The position numbers were made by a program, and so were the translations under genes. The notes beneath the pieces were generated by a model. It had not been told where the DNA came from. It was given only the letters and a program-made list of their open reading frames with translations, and made no database searches. Below, piece after piece: positions 1-8,704 of a stretch of 32,383 bases of DNA. Each line of letters starts with the position of its first letter. Position 1 is the first letter of the stretch. Source of the DNA: LSNR01 sp964603325 (GTDB taxonomy: Bacteria > Patescibacteriota > Minisyncoccia > Moranbacterales > UBA9337); contig CAZRUH010000005.1 of NCBI GenBank assembly GCA_964603325.1, forward strand, positions 1-32,383. Direction: 5' to 3'.

Positions 1-2262
1 TTCGTTATTATCTGATTTGCCATTTTCAGAATTTTCCGTACTCAAAATATCTGCGTCCTTAACTTTAATTTCGAATTGAGATTTTTTATTTAAATCTGTT
101 TCACCTTCAAATGTCAGCGTTTTCTCAGAAGCTGTGTCATCATCTTTTTGCAAAATATTAGTCACTTCTATTTTATAATTCCCATTACCAACTCCTTGCG
201 CTAAAATCTTGTATTCACCGTCAATTGGATTTGGAATTGTAATAAACTCCGTATCCGTTTTATACCCGGTATAATACGCACCCGGAATTTCATTGAAAAT
301 TTCTCCCGCCTCAAAATTCTTTCCAATTCTCTTTCCATCGGGAGCAATAATTTGAATATCTATTGGAGAGAAAACTTGAAATAATAACATATTTGGAATA
401 TCCCATTCATCTATAAATTTGCACACTCTATCTTCTTCATCTAAATTTTCATCTTCAAAATCTCCGGTTAATTCACGAACAACTTCACATTGAGTTTTTG
501 TTGGCAAAGCAGTATGCGATGCGTCAAACTCCTTTTGGATATCTGATTCAATAACATTAGCACTTGCTATTGGAACTGTTCCATCGCCACTTCCCAGTAT
601 CAACCCTCTATCACTTTTTGCATCATCAAAATTTTCCGGATAACCATCCTTCCACTTATCCACAATTTTTTTATCTACAATTTTAATCTGAGAAATTGTT
701 TTATTACTTTTTGTTTTTCCTATAAAATCTATAATCTGGAGATTTTTCAATTTTGCTAAACCTTCTTTTGCATTTAAGTTTTCCAAAAATTTATTCCGTG
801 GATAATTGTCCGGATACTTTTTTAATTGTTTGTCATTTTTCACATCAATCAAATAACTATAATTTGGAAGAAGTTCTTGTACGGAAGGGATTTTTTCACG
901 AATATATTTTCCCAAATCATCATATCCTTTTTCTTTTGCTTCGTGATTAAGATGTCGTCGCAAATATTTATCTCCTATTCTGAAATAGCCTTCACCAGCC
1001 TCCCACATCAAATAGGTTTTCGGGGCTCCTTTATGAGGTGTTCCCAAAAATATCAGTTGATCAATATCATTTCCGTAATCTCCATCCTCAACATATTCCC
1101 TCGCCACCAAACCACCCATAGAATGTGCCACAATATCAACCTTGGAAATACCAGTTTTTTTCTTAACCTGCCTTATTTTGTATTTTAAAAGAATAGCCGT
1201 TTCCCTATTGCTTCTACGCCAATCATAGGGAAAAGTAAAAAAATTCTTATTCTCTTCAAATCCATTTCTTTTAAAAGATTCTATTAGATCATCATATTTA
1301 TGCCAAATCGGATCAATCTTTAACTCTCCGTTAGTATTAAATGCCGACCCTAAAATTCCGGGAATTAAAATAACAGGATCTGTAATCATTTTATTTTTTT
1401 TAAATCCATCCAAGTTATAATCTCCAAACAAACTGAATCCATCCTCAACAAACGGTCCCTTCTCATCGCCATACCAATTGTTTTTTAAATAAACCAGATC
1501 TTTACAATTATTAATTTTTTCATTTTTTAAAAGACTATATTCCGCACACTGATTAGCAAAAACGGCTTGCTTATCGGAAAAATTACTATTGACTATTTCT
1601 ACTTTTGGTAAATAAATATCTTTGGGAACGCCATTATTATCAGTAACTACACCCACGCCAACTTTCACATCTCCGCCGACACTATTTAAAAAAGTAGAAT
1701 TTTCAATTTTCACATTGCCCCCATTTATTTGCATAGCAGGCAAACTTGCTTCGTTATAGTAAATGGCAGATTGTGCATAAACATTACTTAATAAAGACTT
1801 TTTTTCAAATCTGGGGAGTATTGCCTGAAAAAATGAATCATTCCCACCTCCATCAATAACTGCGTAACGAAAGAATGACTGATATTTTTTACTTTCAATT
1901 GAAATGTTAAAATGGATATGTTTTTTTGCAGAAAAAGTAATCTCTTCGTTTGTTTCTCCATTGGCAACAATTTTCCCATTCAAAACCTTAATTCCCAACA
2001 TTAACATTGGGTTTTCGCTTTGGTCAAAAACAATATTTGAACCACTCTCAATGGTTAAAGTGGCTCCATTTTTGATAATTATCGGCCTGTTAAAAATCAA
2101 GTTGTCATTTTTATGCCAAACAGTATTTTTGGAAATTACAAGAAAATTATCCTCTAAATTGTTTGGCACTAAAAACAGAAAAGAATTGGCATTAATATTT
2201 GGAACTATCGGAGCAAACATGAAGACCAATATCAAAACACTATAAAAAAATTTCTTAACCAT
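1..2262 (-). CDS. Secreted LCAT-like lipase/esterase with N-terminal beta-helix-like region (C-terminus outside window)
   Basis: The frame is open from ATG at 2262 through base 1 (754 codons seen), so the C-terminus is missing. Residues 1-25 form a signal peptide (basic start, long hydrophobic core, ending NINA). Residues about 50-250 are short beta-rich segments (for example NGATLTIESGSNIVF) like the rungs of parallel beta-helix surface proteins. An alpha/beta hydrolase follows: PVILIPGILGS at 296-306, nucleophile motif AHSMGG with Ser381, Asp560 in GDGTVP, and His583 in SHTALP. That motif order is typical of the lecithin:cholesterol acyltransferase/PDAT family, which acts on acyl esters of lipids. 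The part after about residue 640 looks like a beta-sandwich ending in a charged linker. It starts 8 bases inside the end of the small membrane-protein gene upstream, so the two are probably co-transcribed. The hydrolase call is firm; the substrate is unknown. Confidence 0.8.
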   Translation of the reverse strand, partial: MVKKFFYSVLILVFMFAPIVPNINANSFLFLVPNNLEDNFLVISKNTVWHKNDNLIFNRPIIIKNGATLTIESGSNIVFDQSENPMLMLGIKVLNGKIVANGETNEEITFSAKKHIHFNISIESKKYQSFFRYAVIDGGGNDSFFQAILPRFEKKSLLSNVYAQSAIYYNEASLPAMQINGGNVKIENSTFLNSVGGDVKVGVGVVTDNNGVPKDIYLPKVEIVNSNFSDKQAVFANQCAEYSLLKNEKINNCKDLVYLKNNWYGDEKGPFVEDGFSLFGDYNLDGFKKNKMITDPVILIPGILGSAFNTNGELKIDPIWHKYDDLIESFKRNGFEENKNFFTFPYDWRRSNRETAILLKYKIRQVKKKTGISKVDIVAHSMGGLVAREYVEDGDYGNDIDQLIFLGTPHKGAPKTYLMWEAGEGYFRIGDKYLRRHLNHEAKEKGYDDLGKYIREKIPSVQELLPNYSYLIDVKNDKQLKKYPDNYPRNKFLENLNAKEGLAKLKNLQIIDFIGKTKSNKTISQIKIVDKKIVDKWKDGYPENFDDAKSDRGLILGSGDGTVPIASANVIESDIQKEFDASHTALPTKTQCEVVRELTGDFEDENLDEEDRVCKFIDEWDIPNMLLFQVFSPIDIQIIAPDGKRIGKNFEAGEIFNEIPGAYYTGYKTDTEFITIPNPIDGEYKILAQGVGNGNYKIEVTNILQKDDDTASEKTLTFEGETDLNKKSQFEIKVKDADILSTENSENGKSDNNE

Positions 2263-2548
2263 TATTTTTAGATTTTATCTTTTTAAAATATCTAACAATA
2301 ATAAATAAAAGTAATGCTATGTTTATTATTGGCCAATAATCTAATATGAAAAATATAAACCATTTATTATAAGATAATACACTTACATCTTCATATAAAA
2401 TCCAATTACTTAGGATTGATATTACAAGAATGGTTGGCAGCAATTTTTTTTTGGTTACAAAAAATACAATAATTGTTATCATGAATGCAAGCAAAAATAA
2501 GATTGCTAGTATTAAATTATTATCTGGTCCTACATCAAACATAAACAT
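2255..2548 (-). CDS. Small three-helix membrane protein, function unknown
   Basis: 97 residues, not recognised as a named family. Three hydrophobic stretches are visible: about residues 11-31, 37-52 and 62-85, separated by KKK and by a polar loop, with a strongly basic C-terminus (KKIKSKNNG). It is therefore a likely inner-membrane protein with the basic tail inside. A second ATG two codons in (2542) is an equally possible start. Its end overlaps the start of the secreted lipase gene by 8 bases, which suggests translational coupling and perhaps a joint role at the envelope, but nothing in the sequence shows a biochemical activity. Confidence 0.6.
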   Translation of the reverse strand: MFMFDVGPDNNLILAILFLLAFMITIIVFFVTKKKLLPTILVISILSNWILYEDVSVLSYNKWFIFFILDYWPIINIALLLFIIVRYFKKIKSKNNG

Positions 2549-2685
2549 TTTTGCAAATTACACGCTTTCTAAATTGAAAACATACAATTTTTTATTAATA
2601 GTTAATTAATTTTCTTTTATTAAGTATATGCACAAATAACAATTAAAATTAAACCAATAAACACTGCGCTATCCAAAAAATGGTA

Positions 2686-2721
2686 TACGACACTTTAGAC
2701 CGATCAGTCTAAAGTGTCGTA
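2686..2721 (-). terminator. 15-bp perfect inverted repeat, probable terminator of the apsK operon
   Basis: The arms at 2686-2700 and 2707-2721 are exactly complementary (core ACGACACTTTAGAC), with a 6-base loop CGATCA. On the minus strand the stem is followed by ACCA and then six T residues (2675-2680), about 70 bases past the apsK stop codon. This fits an intrinsic terminator for the minus-strand block. The stem is AT-mixed and the T run is not immediately adjacent, so an operator or bidirectional role cannot be excluded. Confidence 0.5.
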
Positions 2722-2792
2722 GCAAAAATCAAAATTAAATTTTCAACAAATTTATTTTAAATATTTAAATGTTAGATATTCCGGTAGTATTG

Positions 2793-3332
2793 TTATTTCT
2801 CAGAATAAAAAGCGTTCAGTCGCTCCTCCAAATATTCTATAATTTCTTTTGTGTTTTCCTCTTTGCTTTTATTCTCAGTGTCTATTACAAGTTCCGGATT
2901 GCGAGGTTCCTCAAAAGGGTCTTGGATTCCCGTAAAATCCTTTATTTCACCTTTTCTTGCTCTAACATACATACCTTTTACATCTCTTTTTTCACATTCC
3001 GATAAAGAACATTTTACATAGACTTCCACAAAATCATTACAAAGACTACGCGTAAAATCACGCATTTTTTGATAAGGCGAAACAAATGCGGATATTACAT
3101 TAACCCCATTATCTGATAACATTTTCGCAACATAAGCTAATCGTTTAATATTTTTATTTCTATCACTCTTACTAAATCCCAAATCACTGCTAATAGTCTT
3201 ACGAACCGTATCACCATCCAGCCTCTGAATTGGTAAATTTTTATTCCTAAAATATTTTTCTATTTCCTTTGACAATGTTGTCTTACCACTACAAGGTAAT
3301 CCCGTAAACCAAATTACTATTCCTTTTTTCAT
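2793..3332 (-). CDS. cysC: Adenylylsulfate (APS) kinase
   Basis: Phosphorylates adenosine 5-prime-phosphosulfate to PAPS, the activated sulfate donor. Residues below are numbered from the chosen ATG (179 aa). The P-loop GLPCSGKTT lies at 11-19, the DGD motif before the APS-binding arginine at 39-41, FVSPYQKMRD at 83-92, and the lid motif FTGIQDPFEEP at 133-143, all hallmarks of the CysC family at full length. I chose ATG 3332 over an in-frame TTG at 3350: the ATG leaves a normal 19-base gap to the preceding TAG stop and gives the usual MKKG-IVIWFTG start. No ATP sulfurylase, PAPS reductase or sulfotransferase is in the window. Next to a polysaccharide-type ABC ATPase, sulfation of surface glycan is one possible use of PAPS (inference). 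Confidence 0.88.
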   Translation of the reverse strand: MKKGIVIWFTGLPCSGKTTLSKEIEKYFRNKNLPIQRLDGDTVRKTISSDLGFSKSDRNKNIKRLAYVAKMLSDNGVNVISAFVSPYQKMRDFTRSLCNDFVEVYVKCSLSECEKRDVKGMYVRARKGEIKDFTGIQDPFEEPRNPELVIDTENKSKEENTKEIIEYLEERLNAFYSEK

Positions 3333-3351
3333 ATTTATTTCTATCGCCAAA

Positions 3352-4629
3352 CTATTTAATTTGCCAATTATGCTCCAAAAAAATTATTCCGGCTCTCTCA
3401 TCTCTGGATATTATTTTTATAAATTGATCATTATCCTTGCCATTGTATTCATCAACGATATCATAAACCTTTCCATTCTTTTTTAATAAAACAACCCGAC
3501 AATAAAATGTTCCTCTGTTAAAAATGGTTTTATTAAATAGAATGGTTACGGTATTTACTCCTCTTTTCCACCTAACACCGACTTTATCCACTTTTGTATT
3601 ATTGCCACACAAAATACCTCCACTACCGCCATCAAAAATTTGGACGGCGACAACAAAATCCTCTCTCTCAACCTTATCAAGATTAATTTTTGCTTTGATT
3701 GCCAAAAAATCGCCGTATTTAATTGCTTTTATATTTTCATTGTTTTTATCTAAAACTTCAACTTTCACAATTCTGTTTTTTGTTGATTTATTTTTTTTGT
3801 TCTTCAATTTATTTTTTCTTTCCAATTCTTTCTTTTTTATCCTTTCTTGTTCTTCTATCTCTTGTCTGGCTTCTTCGCTTATATTCTTTGAAACATAAGC
3901 ATCACAAACCTTGTCAACATTATCATATTCAACAACTTTGCCATTTCTCAAAAGCATCGCTCTATCGCAATATTTTCTAATAACTCCAATATCATGCGTT
4001 ACCAAAACCACGGTTTTATTGGTATCACGATATTTTCTAAAAACATCAATACATTTTTTTTGAAAATTACTATCACCAACCGCCAAAACTTCATCCATTA
4101 AAAGTATTTCTCTGTTGGCAAAGATTGAAACACTAAAAGCCAACCTGACACTCATCCCGGAAGAATAATTTTTTAATTTCTGATCAATAAATCTTTTTAA
4201 TTCCGAAAAAGCAACTATGTCATCAAATCGCTCATCAATTTCTTTTTTGGTCAAACCCAAAACCGTTCCGTTAAGATAAATGTTATCCCGTCCGGAAAGT
4301 TCCGGATTAAAACCAATTCCCAATTCCAAAAAAGGAGACACTAATCCGTTAATTTTTATTTTTCCTTTATCAGGACGATAAATTCCCGCCAAAATTTTTA
4401 AAAGCGTTGATTTTCCACTTCCATTTCTACCGATAATTCCAAAAAATTCACCCTTTCTAATTTCAAAAGAAACTTCATTGAGAGCATTGAATTTTTCATA
4501 ATCATTATCTTTCAAAGCATTAACAAATGCTCCCCGCACACTATTTATTTTATTGTGAGGAATTTTAAAAGTTTTAAACACCTTGTCAACTTTTATGGCC
4601 ACATTGCTTATTTCGGTTTTTTTTGTCAT
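3352..4629 (-). CDS. Polysaccharide/teichoic-acid ABC exporter ATPase, Wzt/TagH type, with C-terminal Wzt-like domain
   Basis: 425 residues. ATPase domain: Walker A GRNGSGKS at 67-74, signature YSSGM at 155-159, Walker B ILLMDE at 175-180 and the VTHD switch histidine further on. The short N-terminal segment and the SGRDNIYLNG stretch after the Q-loop region are typical of ATPases that export O-antigen or wall polymers. After a highly charged linker (about 255-285, mostly K and E) comes a beta-rich domain of roughly 140 residues resembling the Wzt C-terminal domain, which in O-antigen systems reads the modified end of the glycan. The partner permease (Wzm/TagG type) is not adjacent and must lie elsewhere. 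The gene is followed by apsK with a 19-base gap. TAG stop. Confidence 0.88.
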   Translation of the reverse strand: MTKKTEISNVAIKVDKVFKTFKIPHNKINSVRGAFVNALKDNDYEKFNALNEVSFEIRKGEFFGIIGRNGSGKSTLLKILAGIYRPDKGKIKINGLVSPFLELGIGFNPELSGRDNIYLNGTVLGLTKKEIDERFDDIVAFSELKRFIDQKLKNYSSGMSVRLAFSVSIFANREILLMDEVLAVGDSNFQKKCIDVFRKYRDTNKTVVLVTHDIGVIRKYCDRAMLLRNGKVVEYDNVDKVCDAYVSKNISEEARQEIEEQERIKKKELERKNKLKNKKNKSTKNRIVKVEVLDKNNENIKAIKYGDFLAIKAKINLDKVEREDFVVAVQIFDGGSGGILCGNNTKVDKVGVRWKRGVNTVTILFNKTIFNRGTFYCRVVLLKKNGKVYDIVDEYNGKDNDQFIKIISRDERAGIIFLEHNWQIK

Positions 4630-4656
4630 AATTTGTTTAATTAAAAATCATTTTCA

Positions 4657-4685
4657 ATTATATACTTGCTTGTTTTATTATAAAA
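4657..4685 (-). promoter_or_regulatory. Possible promoter for the Wzt-like ATPase and apsK pair
   Basis: The 65-base gap between the helicase stop and the ATPase ATG contains a perfect TATAAT on the minus strand (4657-4662), about 28 bases before the start codon. A weak -35 candidate TTTTAT lies at 4680-4685 with 17-base spacing. A second TATAAT (4677-4682) overlaps it. Given the AT richness such matches arise by chance, so this is tentative, but it is the only gap of this size in the left half of the long minus-strand run. Confidence 0.35.
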
Positions 4686-4694
4686 TACTTAAAA

Positions 4695-6482
4695 TTATTT
4701 ATTGTCTCTTTTTAAACTTCTGTCATTTTCAAATAATAGCGCTAATTTTATATCATCATAGGAAATTTTTTTATCCAAACATTCAAAAATCGCTTTCAGT
4801 TTCATCGTCCCATCTTCCAAAAAATCAGCATCCGAATTTTTCTTTTTAATATTTATAATCGCTTTTTGGATATTTTGCAACACTCTTTTGTTCGGTTTTA
4901 AAAAATCAATATCAATATTTGGCAACAACTTTTTTATTTCTTTAATATGTCTATATATTGTATCTTTCGTCAATCCTCGTTTTTTTGAAATTTCCTCAAT
5001 GTCGTTATTGCTTAAAATCATTTTTTTTGTAATTTCAATGGTGCTTCTTTTTTCATTTGCTTTATTTATCTTTCCATTTTTATTGTTAATAATTTTTACT
5101 TTCTTATTTTTACTATTGAAAATATTTTTTCTATTTTTCAGAATATTCTCTTTATTATTGGTTCCTCCTATGCGAATTATAAATTTTTTAAATTTTTTTG
5201 TTTTTTCCTCATCCGAACATTTTTCCCATTTTAAAGCATTTGCTTGAGAAATTTTTTTCATCTCGTTATCAATGCTTATAACTGATTGATCCACTTGTAA
5301 AGCTATCTCATTTAATCCCATCAGTCGCAAACCGTCTATTGACTTTATGCGCGATAAAGCCACATATCCCTGACCAACTTCAAAAGTTTTGGATAAATCA
5401 ATCTCAGCGACATCTAAAGTCATTCCTTGTGATTTGTGAATCGTTAAAGCCCACGCCAGACGCAAGGGAATTTGTTTTACAGATGCTTTCACATTTCCAT
5501 TATCATCTTCCAATGTCCATTCTTCATAGTCAACTATAATTTCTTGTCCGAAAGAAGTTTCCACAATAGGTAATCCCAAATCATTTGAAAAACCGATTAC
5601 TTTTCCAAGCGTGCCGTTAACATATCCTTTCTCGTAGTTATTTTTAATGAAGATAACTACAACATCTTTTTTTAATTGCAACTTCTCATCAATCAATGTT
5701 GAGTTACATATCTTTCCCACATCCTTTTTTGAACCTTTGGAAACGGAATAAAATGTTTTGGGCGTCATTTTCAGATTATTCAATTCCTTCTTGTTTATTT
5801 TGTCCACATCTATATTGTGTGTATATAGTCGCGTTGGACTAAAACTAATTTGCAATTTTTTCCTATAGCAAGAACGAAAAATATCCATTGAATTTTCTGA
5901 AATTTCTCCGGAGCGTATCTCATCTAAAATATTTATCAAAGTAGTATCATTTTGTCTATACTTTTTCTCCAAATAACAAATCTTGAGATTGCTTTCCTCC
6001 CAAATATCCGTCTGCCAAATAAAACGAATTTCTTTGCCACCACTTGATATCGGAGGTAATTGAAAAAAATCACCGGTTAAAACTATTTGCACTCCCCCAA
6101 AAGGCTCCTCGGAATATCTAAAAAATCTTAAAATTTTATCAACGGAAAAAAATAATTCCGGGGAAACCATAGAAACCTCATCCATCAACAAAACTTTTAA
6201 ATCTGTCAACTTTTTTCGCAAAAATTTTCTATATACCAATCGCTTTAAATATTCATCATCCACATATTCTTTTGCGCCAATACCAAAAAAAGAATGGATT
6301 GTTTTTCCTCCAATATGCGAAGCTGCTATTCCGGTCGGGGCCACTATGGCGGGACTGATATTTCTCTCTTTTAAATAATTTATATATTCATTTAAAACAT
6401 ATGTTTTTCCGGTTCCCGCAGATCCGGTTAAAAAAACATTTTCTCCCGACTTTAAAATATCTAAAGCTGTTTTTTGTTCCAT
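4695..6482 (-). CDS. Pif1/RRM3-like superfamily 1B DNA helicase with C-terminal helix-turn-helix extension
   Basis: 595 residues. N-terminal AAA-type helicase core: Walker A GSAGTGKT at 20-27, APTGIAA at 48-54, Walker B DEVSM at 101-105, TGDFFQLPP at 136-144. Later come the HKSQGMTLD motif and ALSRIKS, as in Pif1-family 5-prime to 3-prime helicases. The tail, from about residue 430, is a lysine/asparagine-rich linker. It is followed at 488-595 by a winged-helix-like module (ISKKRGLTKDTIYRHIKEI at about 498-516) similar to the HTH domains appended to some RecQ and Pif1 helicases. A role in replication restart or G-quadruplex unwinding is inferred from family knowledge. It lies 5 bases after the DUF4012 gene, so it is read from the same transcript. 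Confidence 0.87.
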   Translation of the reverse strand: MEQKTALDILKSGENVFLTGSAGTGKTYVLNEYINYLKERNISPAIVAPTGIAASHIGGKTIHSFFGIGAKEYVDDEYLKRLVYRKFLRKKLTDLKVLLMDEVSMVSPELFFSVDKILRFFRYSEEPFGGVQIVLTGDFFQLPPISSGGKEIRFIWQTDIWEESNLKICYLEKKYRQNDTTLINILDEIRSGEISENSMDIFRSCYRKKLQISFSPTRLYTHNIDVDKINKKELNNLKMTPKTFYSVSKGSKKDVGKICNSTLIDEKLQLKKDVVVIFIKNNYEKGYVNGTLGKVIGFSNDLGLPIVETSFGQEIIVDYEEWTLEDDNGNVKASVKQIPLRLAWALTIHKSQGMTLDVAEIDLSKTFEVGQGYVALSRIKSIDGLRLMGLNEIALQVDQSVISIDNEMKKISQANALKWEKCSDEEKTKKFKKFIIRIGGTNNKENILKNRKNIFNSKNKKVKIINNKNGKINKANEKRSTIEITKKMILSNNDIEEISKKRGLTKDTIYRHIKEIKKLLPNIDIDFLKPNKRVLQNIQKAIINIKKKNSDADFLEDGTMKLKAIFECLDKKISYDDIKLALLFENDRSLKRDNK

Positions 6483-6487
6483 TTCGG

Positions 6488-8704
6488 TTATTTAAAAAAA
6501 TTACTAATGACTAGCCCGTAAAATTTATCGGTAGTTAATTTTGCGCTTAAACAATAAGATTTGTCATTTTCTTCCGACGATGAACATTTTTTAAGCTCAT
6601 CACTTTTCCAATTTAAATGGTATTTTTTGGGATAATTGATTTGCAGATTATAATCACTTCCAAATCCGCCCAACTGTTTTTGAATTAAAACCGAGTAAGT
6701 GCTTGTCGGATTATCTCCGGTAAAATTTATTTTGAATGGCAACAAATACTTGTACTTAATTGTAACGGTTTCCTGGGGGCTAACATAAACCCAGTTGGCA
6801 AAAACGGTTTTTCCAAATTCATCGTAAATTCTTGTGCCTGTTTTTTCATCAATCCTGATACTATTTTCTTCCCTTTCAACATCAGAATCTCTTTCAAATC
6901 CAAGAGCATCATAATCTACCGGAGATTTGTTAATCTCCCTGGTTTGTCCTTCCACTCCTAAAAATTTTGACCCCTTTGGAACATACACTCGCATATAATC
7001 AGCATTGACCTTATTCCACCACTCATACTTTTTGCCTCCACCATTGTGTTTTCTGGTAATTGCAAGAGTATCTATTACTCTGCCATCATCCAAAATATCG
7101 ACTTGATGATTAACAGTTTCATCAATAACCCCGTCAGTTTTATATCCGTTTATATTAGTATTAACGACATTTAAATAATCTTTTTCCGTTTGCAATATTT
7201 CTCCCGACCATCCCAAGTCAGAAATTATTTTTTGCAAATTATCGTTGGCGGAAAATAAAATTATTTGTTTTTCAGACAATGACCTCTCCACAACTTCCAT
7301 TATTTTGAAAAGTATTTTTGGATCATCGGAAGACAATATTTTGTTAAAAACTATCGGTGTCAAATCCGCCAAAATTTTCTTGGGACGATTTTCTTTTTTG
7401 TCGTAATTTTCCTCAACTTCATATTGAATATTTTCTATAAAATTATCTTTAGTCAATACGAGATTATACTTATCCATTTTTATCGGTCCGGTAATTGCCA
7501 AAAGTTTTTGCATTACAACGGGAGTAACGGCAATTACACCATCTACTGTCGGTCCTCCGGTCTTTTCGTAAAAAAGCATTGCTTTTTTTGCAGACAATGG
7601 AAAATCAGGAAACCAATTACTATCATGCAAACTCCACGAAACACTTATTTTTTGAATTGGTTTTGGTGGAACTATTTTATCCGTTAATTGCCCGTCAGGG
7701 TTAAATATTCCGTCCACAAAAAATTTTTGCACCCTCCCATAACTATCAATACTTAAAATACCGTAAGTACCGATAAATCCCCCCGTAGCTCTCATTTCCT
7801 GATTATTTTGAAATAAAAACAAATATTTACGAGGACCGTTGGCGCCCAATAAATCCGCTATCATAGCGCTATTTTCAGAAAATATATTTATTGAACTTGT
7901 TGCCAAATAAATGTTGTTTTTCAAACTTAAAACTTGCTCTCTTTTTTCTTCCGGCAAATCATCTATTTTAACTTTTTTCAAATATTCTTGCGCTTTTTCA
8001 ATATTAAGTTGAATATTTTTTAATTCACTGTTTAGTGTTAAAAAAATTTTCAGAAGTGATTGTTGCTCCCTTTTTTTGTTGTCATTTTTTAAATTATAAA
8101 ATGCTTCCGCCAACCGACTTACTTTTTCTCCCGCCAAAGCCATTTGTTCGCCGGCTTTTGCCAAATAATAACCACTGGAAATTTTTGAAACTCCGGGAAT
8201 GTATCTGATAAAAAACACGCTACCTAAACTTAACTCTCTCAACTGTTTAGATATATCGTAAAAATTGTGGTATGCTTCATTAAATTTTTTTCCGGAAGAA
8301 TAAAAATTTTGTCTTTTTAGATTTTCTAACGCTAAGTTTGTGTTATTACCGGCCTGATCGCTTATTCCCAAAACCCGTTCTTTTATCTCTAATCCCCTCT
8401 TTAAAAACAAATATACTCCGACAACAAGAATAACCAAAGCAAAACCCAATAAAAAATATTTGATTATTTTCTTAATATTGTCATCAAAGAAGTTGTCCGT
8501 TTGATATTTTTTATTGTCACTGACATAATTTAAATACTCTTCATCTTTTCCGTGTTTGTCTCTCCACTCAACTTTGGAATAATGATTTTTTGCAAAATCA
8601 TTATTGTCCGCATATACCCCCTCTCTGTATTTTTGTTCCAAAAAATTTTTTCGCTCATCATTGCTGTTTTTATTTAATTTTCCTTTTGTTTTGATGATAT
8701 CCAT
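6488..8704 (-). CDS. DUF4012-family surface protein
   Basis: 738 residues. A hydrophilic cytoplasmic stretch of about 80 residues is followed by one membrane helix (about 81-101), and the rest is predicted outside. The DUF4012 core is recognisable from LFLFQNNQEMRATGGFIGTYG at about 295-315 and the following sheet-rich region. This domain is abundant in Patescibacteria and Actinobacteria, typically encoded next to glycosyltransferases, and its activity is not established. A coiled-coil-like region (about 115-280) separates membrane and core. The gene starts 35 bases inside the upstream GT4 gene and no internal Met offers a later start, so translation is probably coupled. Its context suggests surface glycan assembly or anchoring (inference). 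Confidence 0.85.
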   Translation of the reverse strand: MDIIKTKGKLNKNSNDERKNFLEQKYREGVYADNNDFAKNHYSKVEWRDKHGKDEEYLNYVSDNKKYQTDNFFDDNIKKIIKYFLLGFALVILVVGVYLFLKRGLEIKERVLGISDQAGNNTNLALENLKRQNFYSSGKKFNEAYHNFYDISKQLRELSLGSVFFIRYIPGVSKISSGYYLAKAGEQMALAGEKVSRLAEAFYNLKNDNKKREQQSLLKIFLTLNSELKNIQLNIEKAQEYLKKVKIDDLPEEKREQVLSLKNNIYLATSSINIFSENSAMIADLLGANGPRKYLFLFQNNQEMRATGGFIGTYGILSIDSYGRVQKFFVDGIFNPDGQLTDKIVPPKPIQKISVSWSLHDSNWFPDFPLSAKKAMLFYEKTGGPTVDGVIAVTPVVMQKLLAITGPIKMDKYNLVLTKDNFIENIQYEVEENYDKKENRPKKILADLTPIVFNKILSSDDPKILFKIMEVVERSLSEKQIILFSANDNLQKIISDLGWSGEILQTEKDYLNVVNTNINGYKTDGVIDETVNHQVDILDDGRVIDTLAITRKHNGGGKKYEWWNKVNADYMRVYVPKGSKFLGVEGQTREINKSPVDYDALGFERDSDVEREENSIRIDEKTGTRIYDEFGKTVFANWVYVSPQETVTIKYKYLLPFKINFTGDNPTSTYSVLIQKQLGGFGSDYNLQINYPKKYHLNWKSDELKKCSSSEENDKSYCLSAKLTTDKFYGLVISNFFK

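Noticed and set aside
753..2245. Several plus-strand open frames across the left end
   Set aside because: All are antisense to the secreted lipase, whose signal peptide and catalytic triad are clear on the minus strand.
3333..3350. TTG start for the APS kinase
   Set aside because: ATG 3332 gives the usual N-terminus of the family and normal spacing from the preceding stop.
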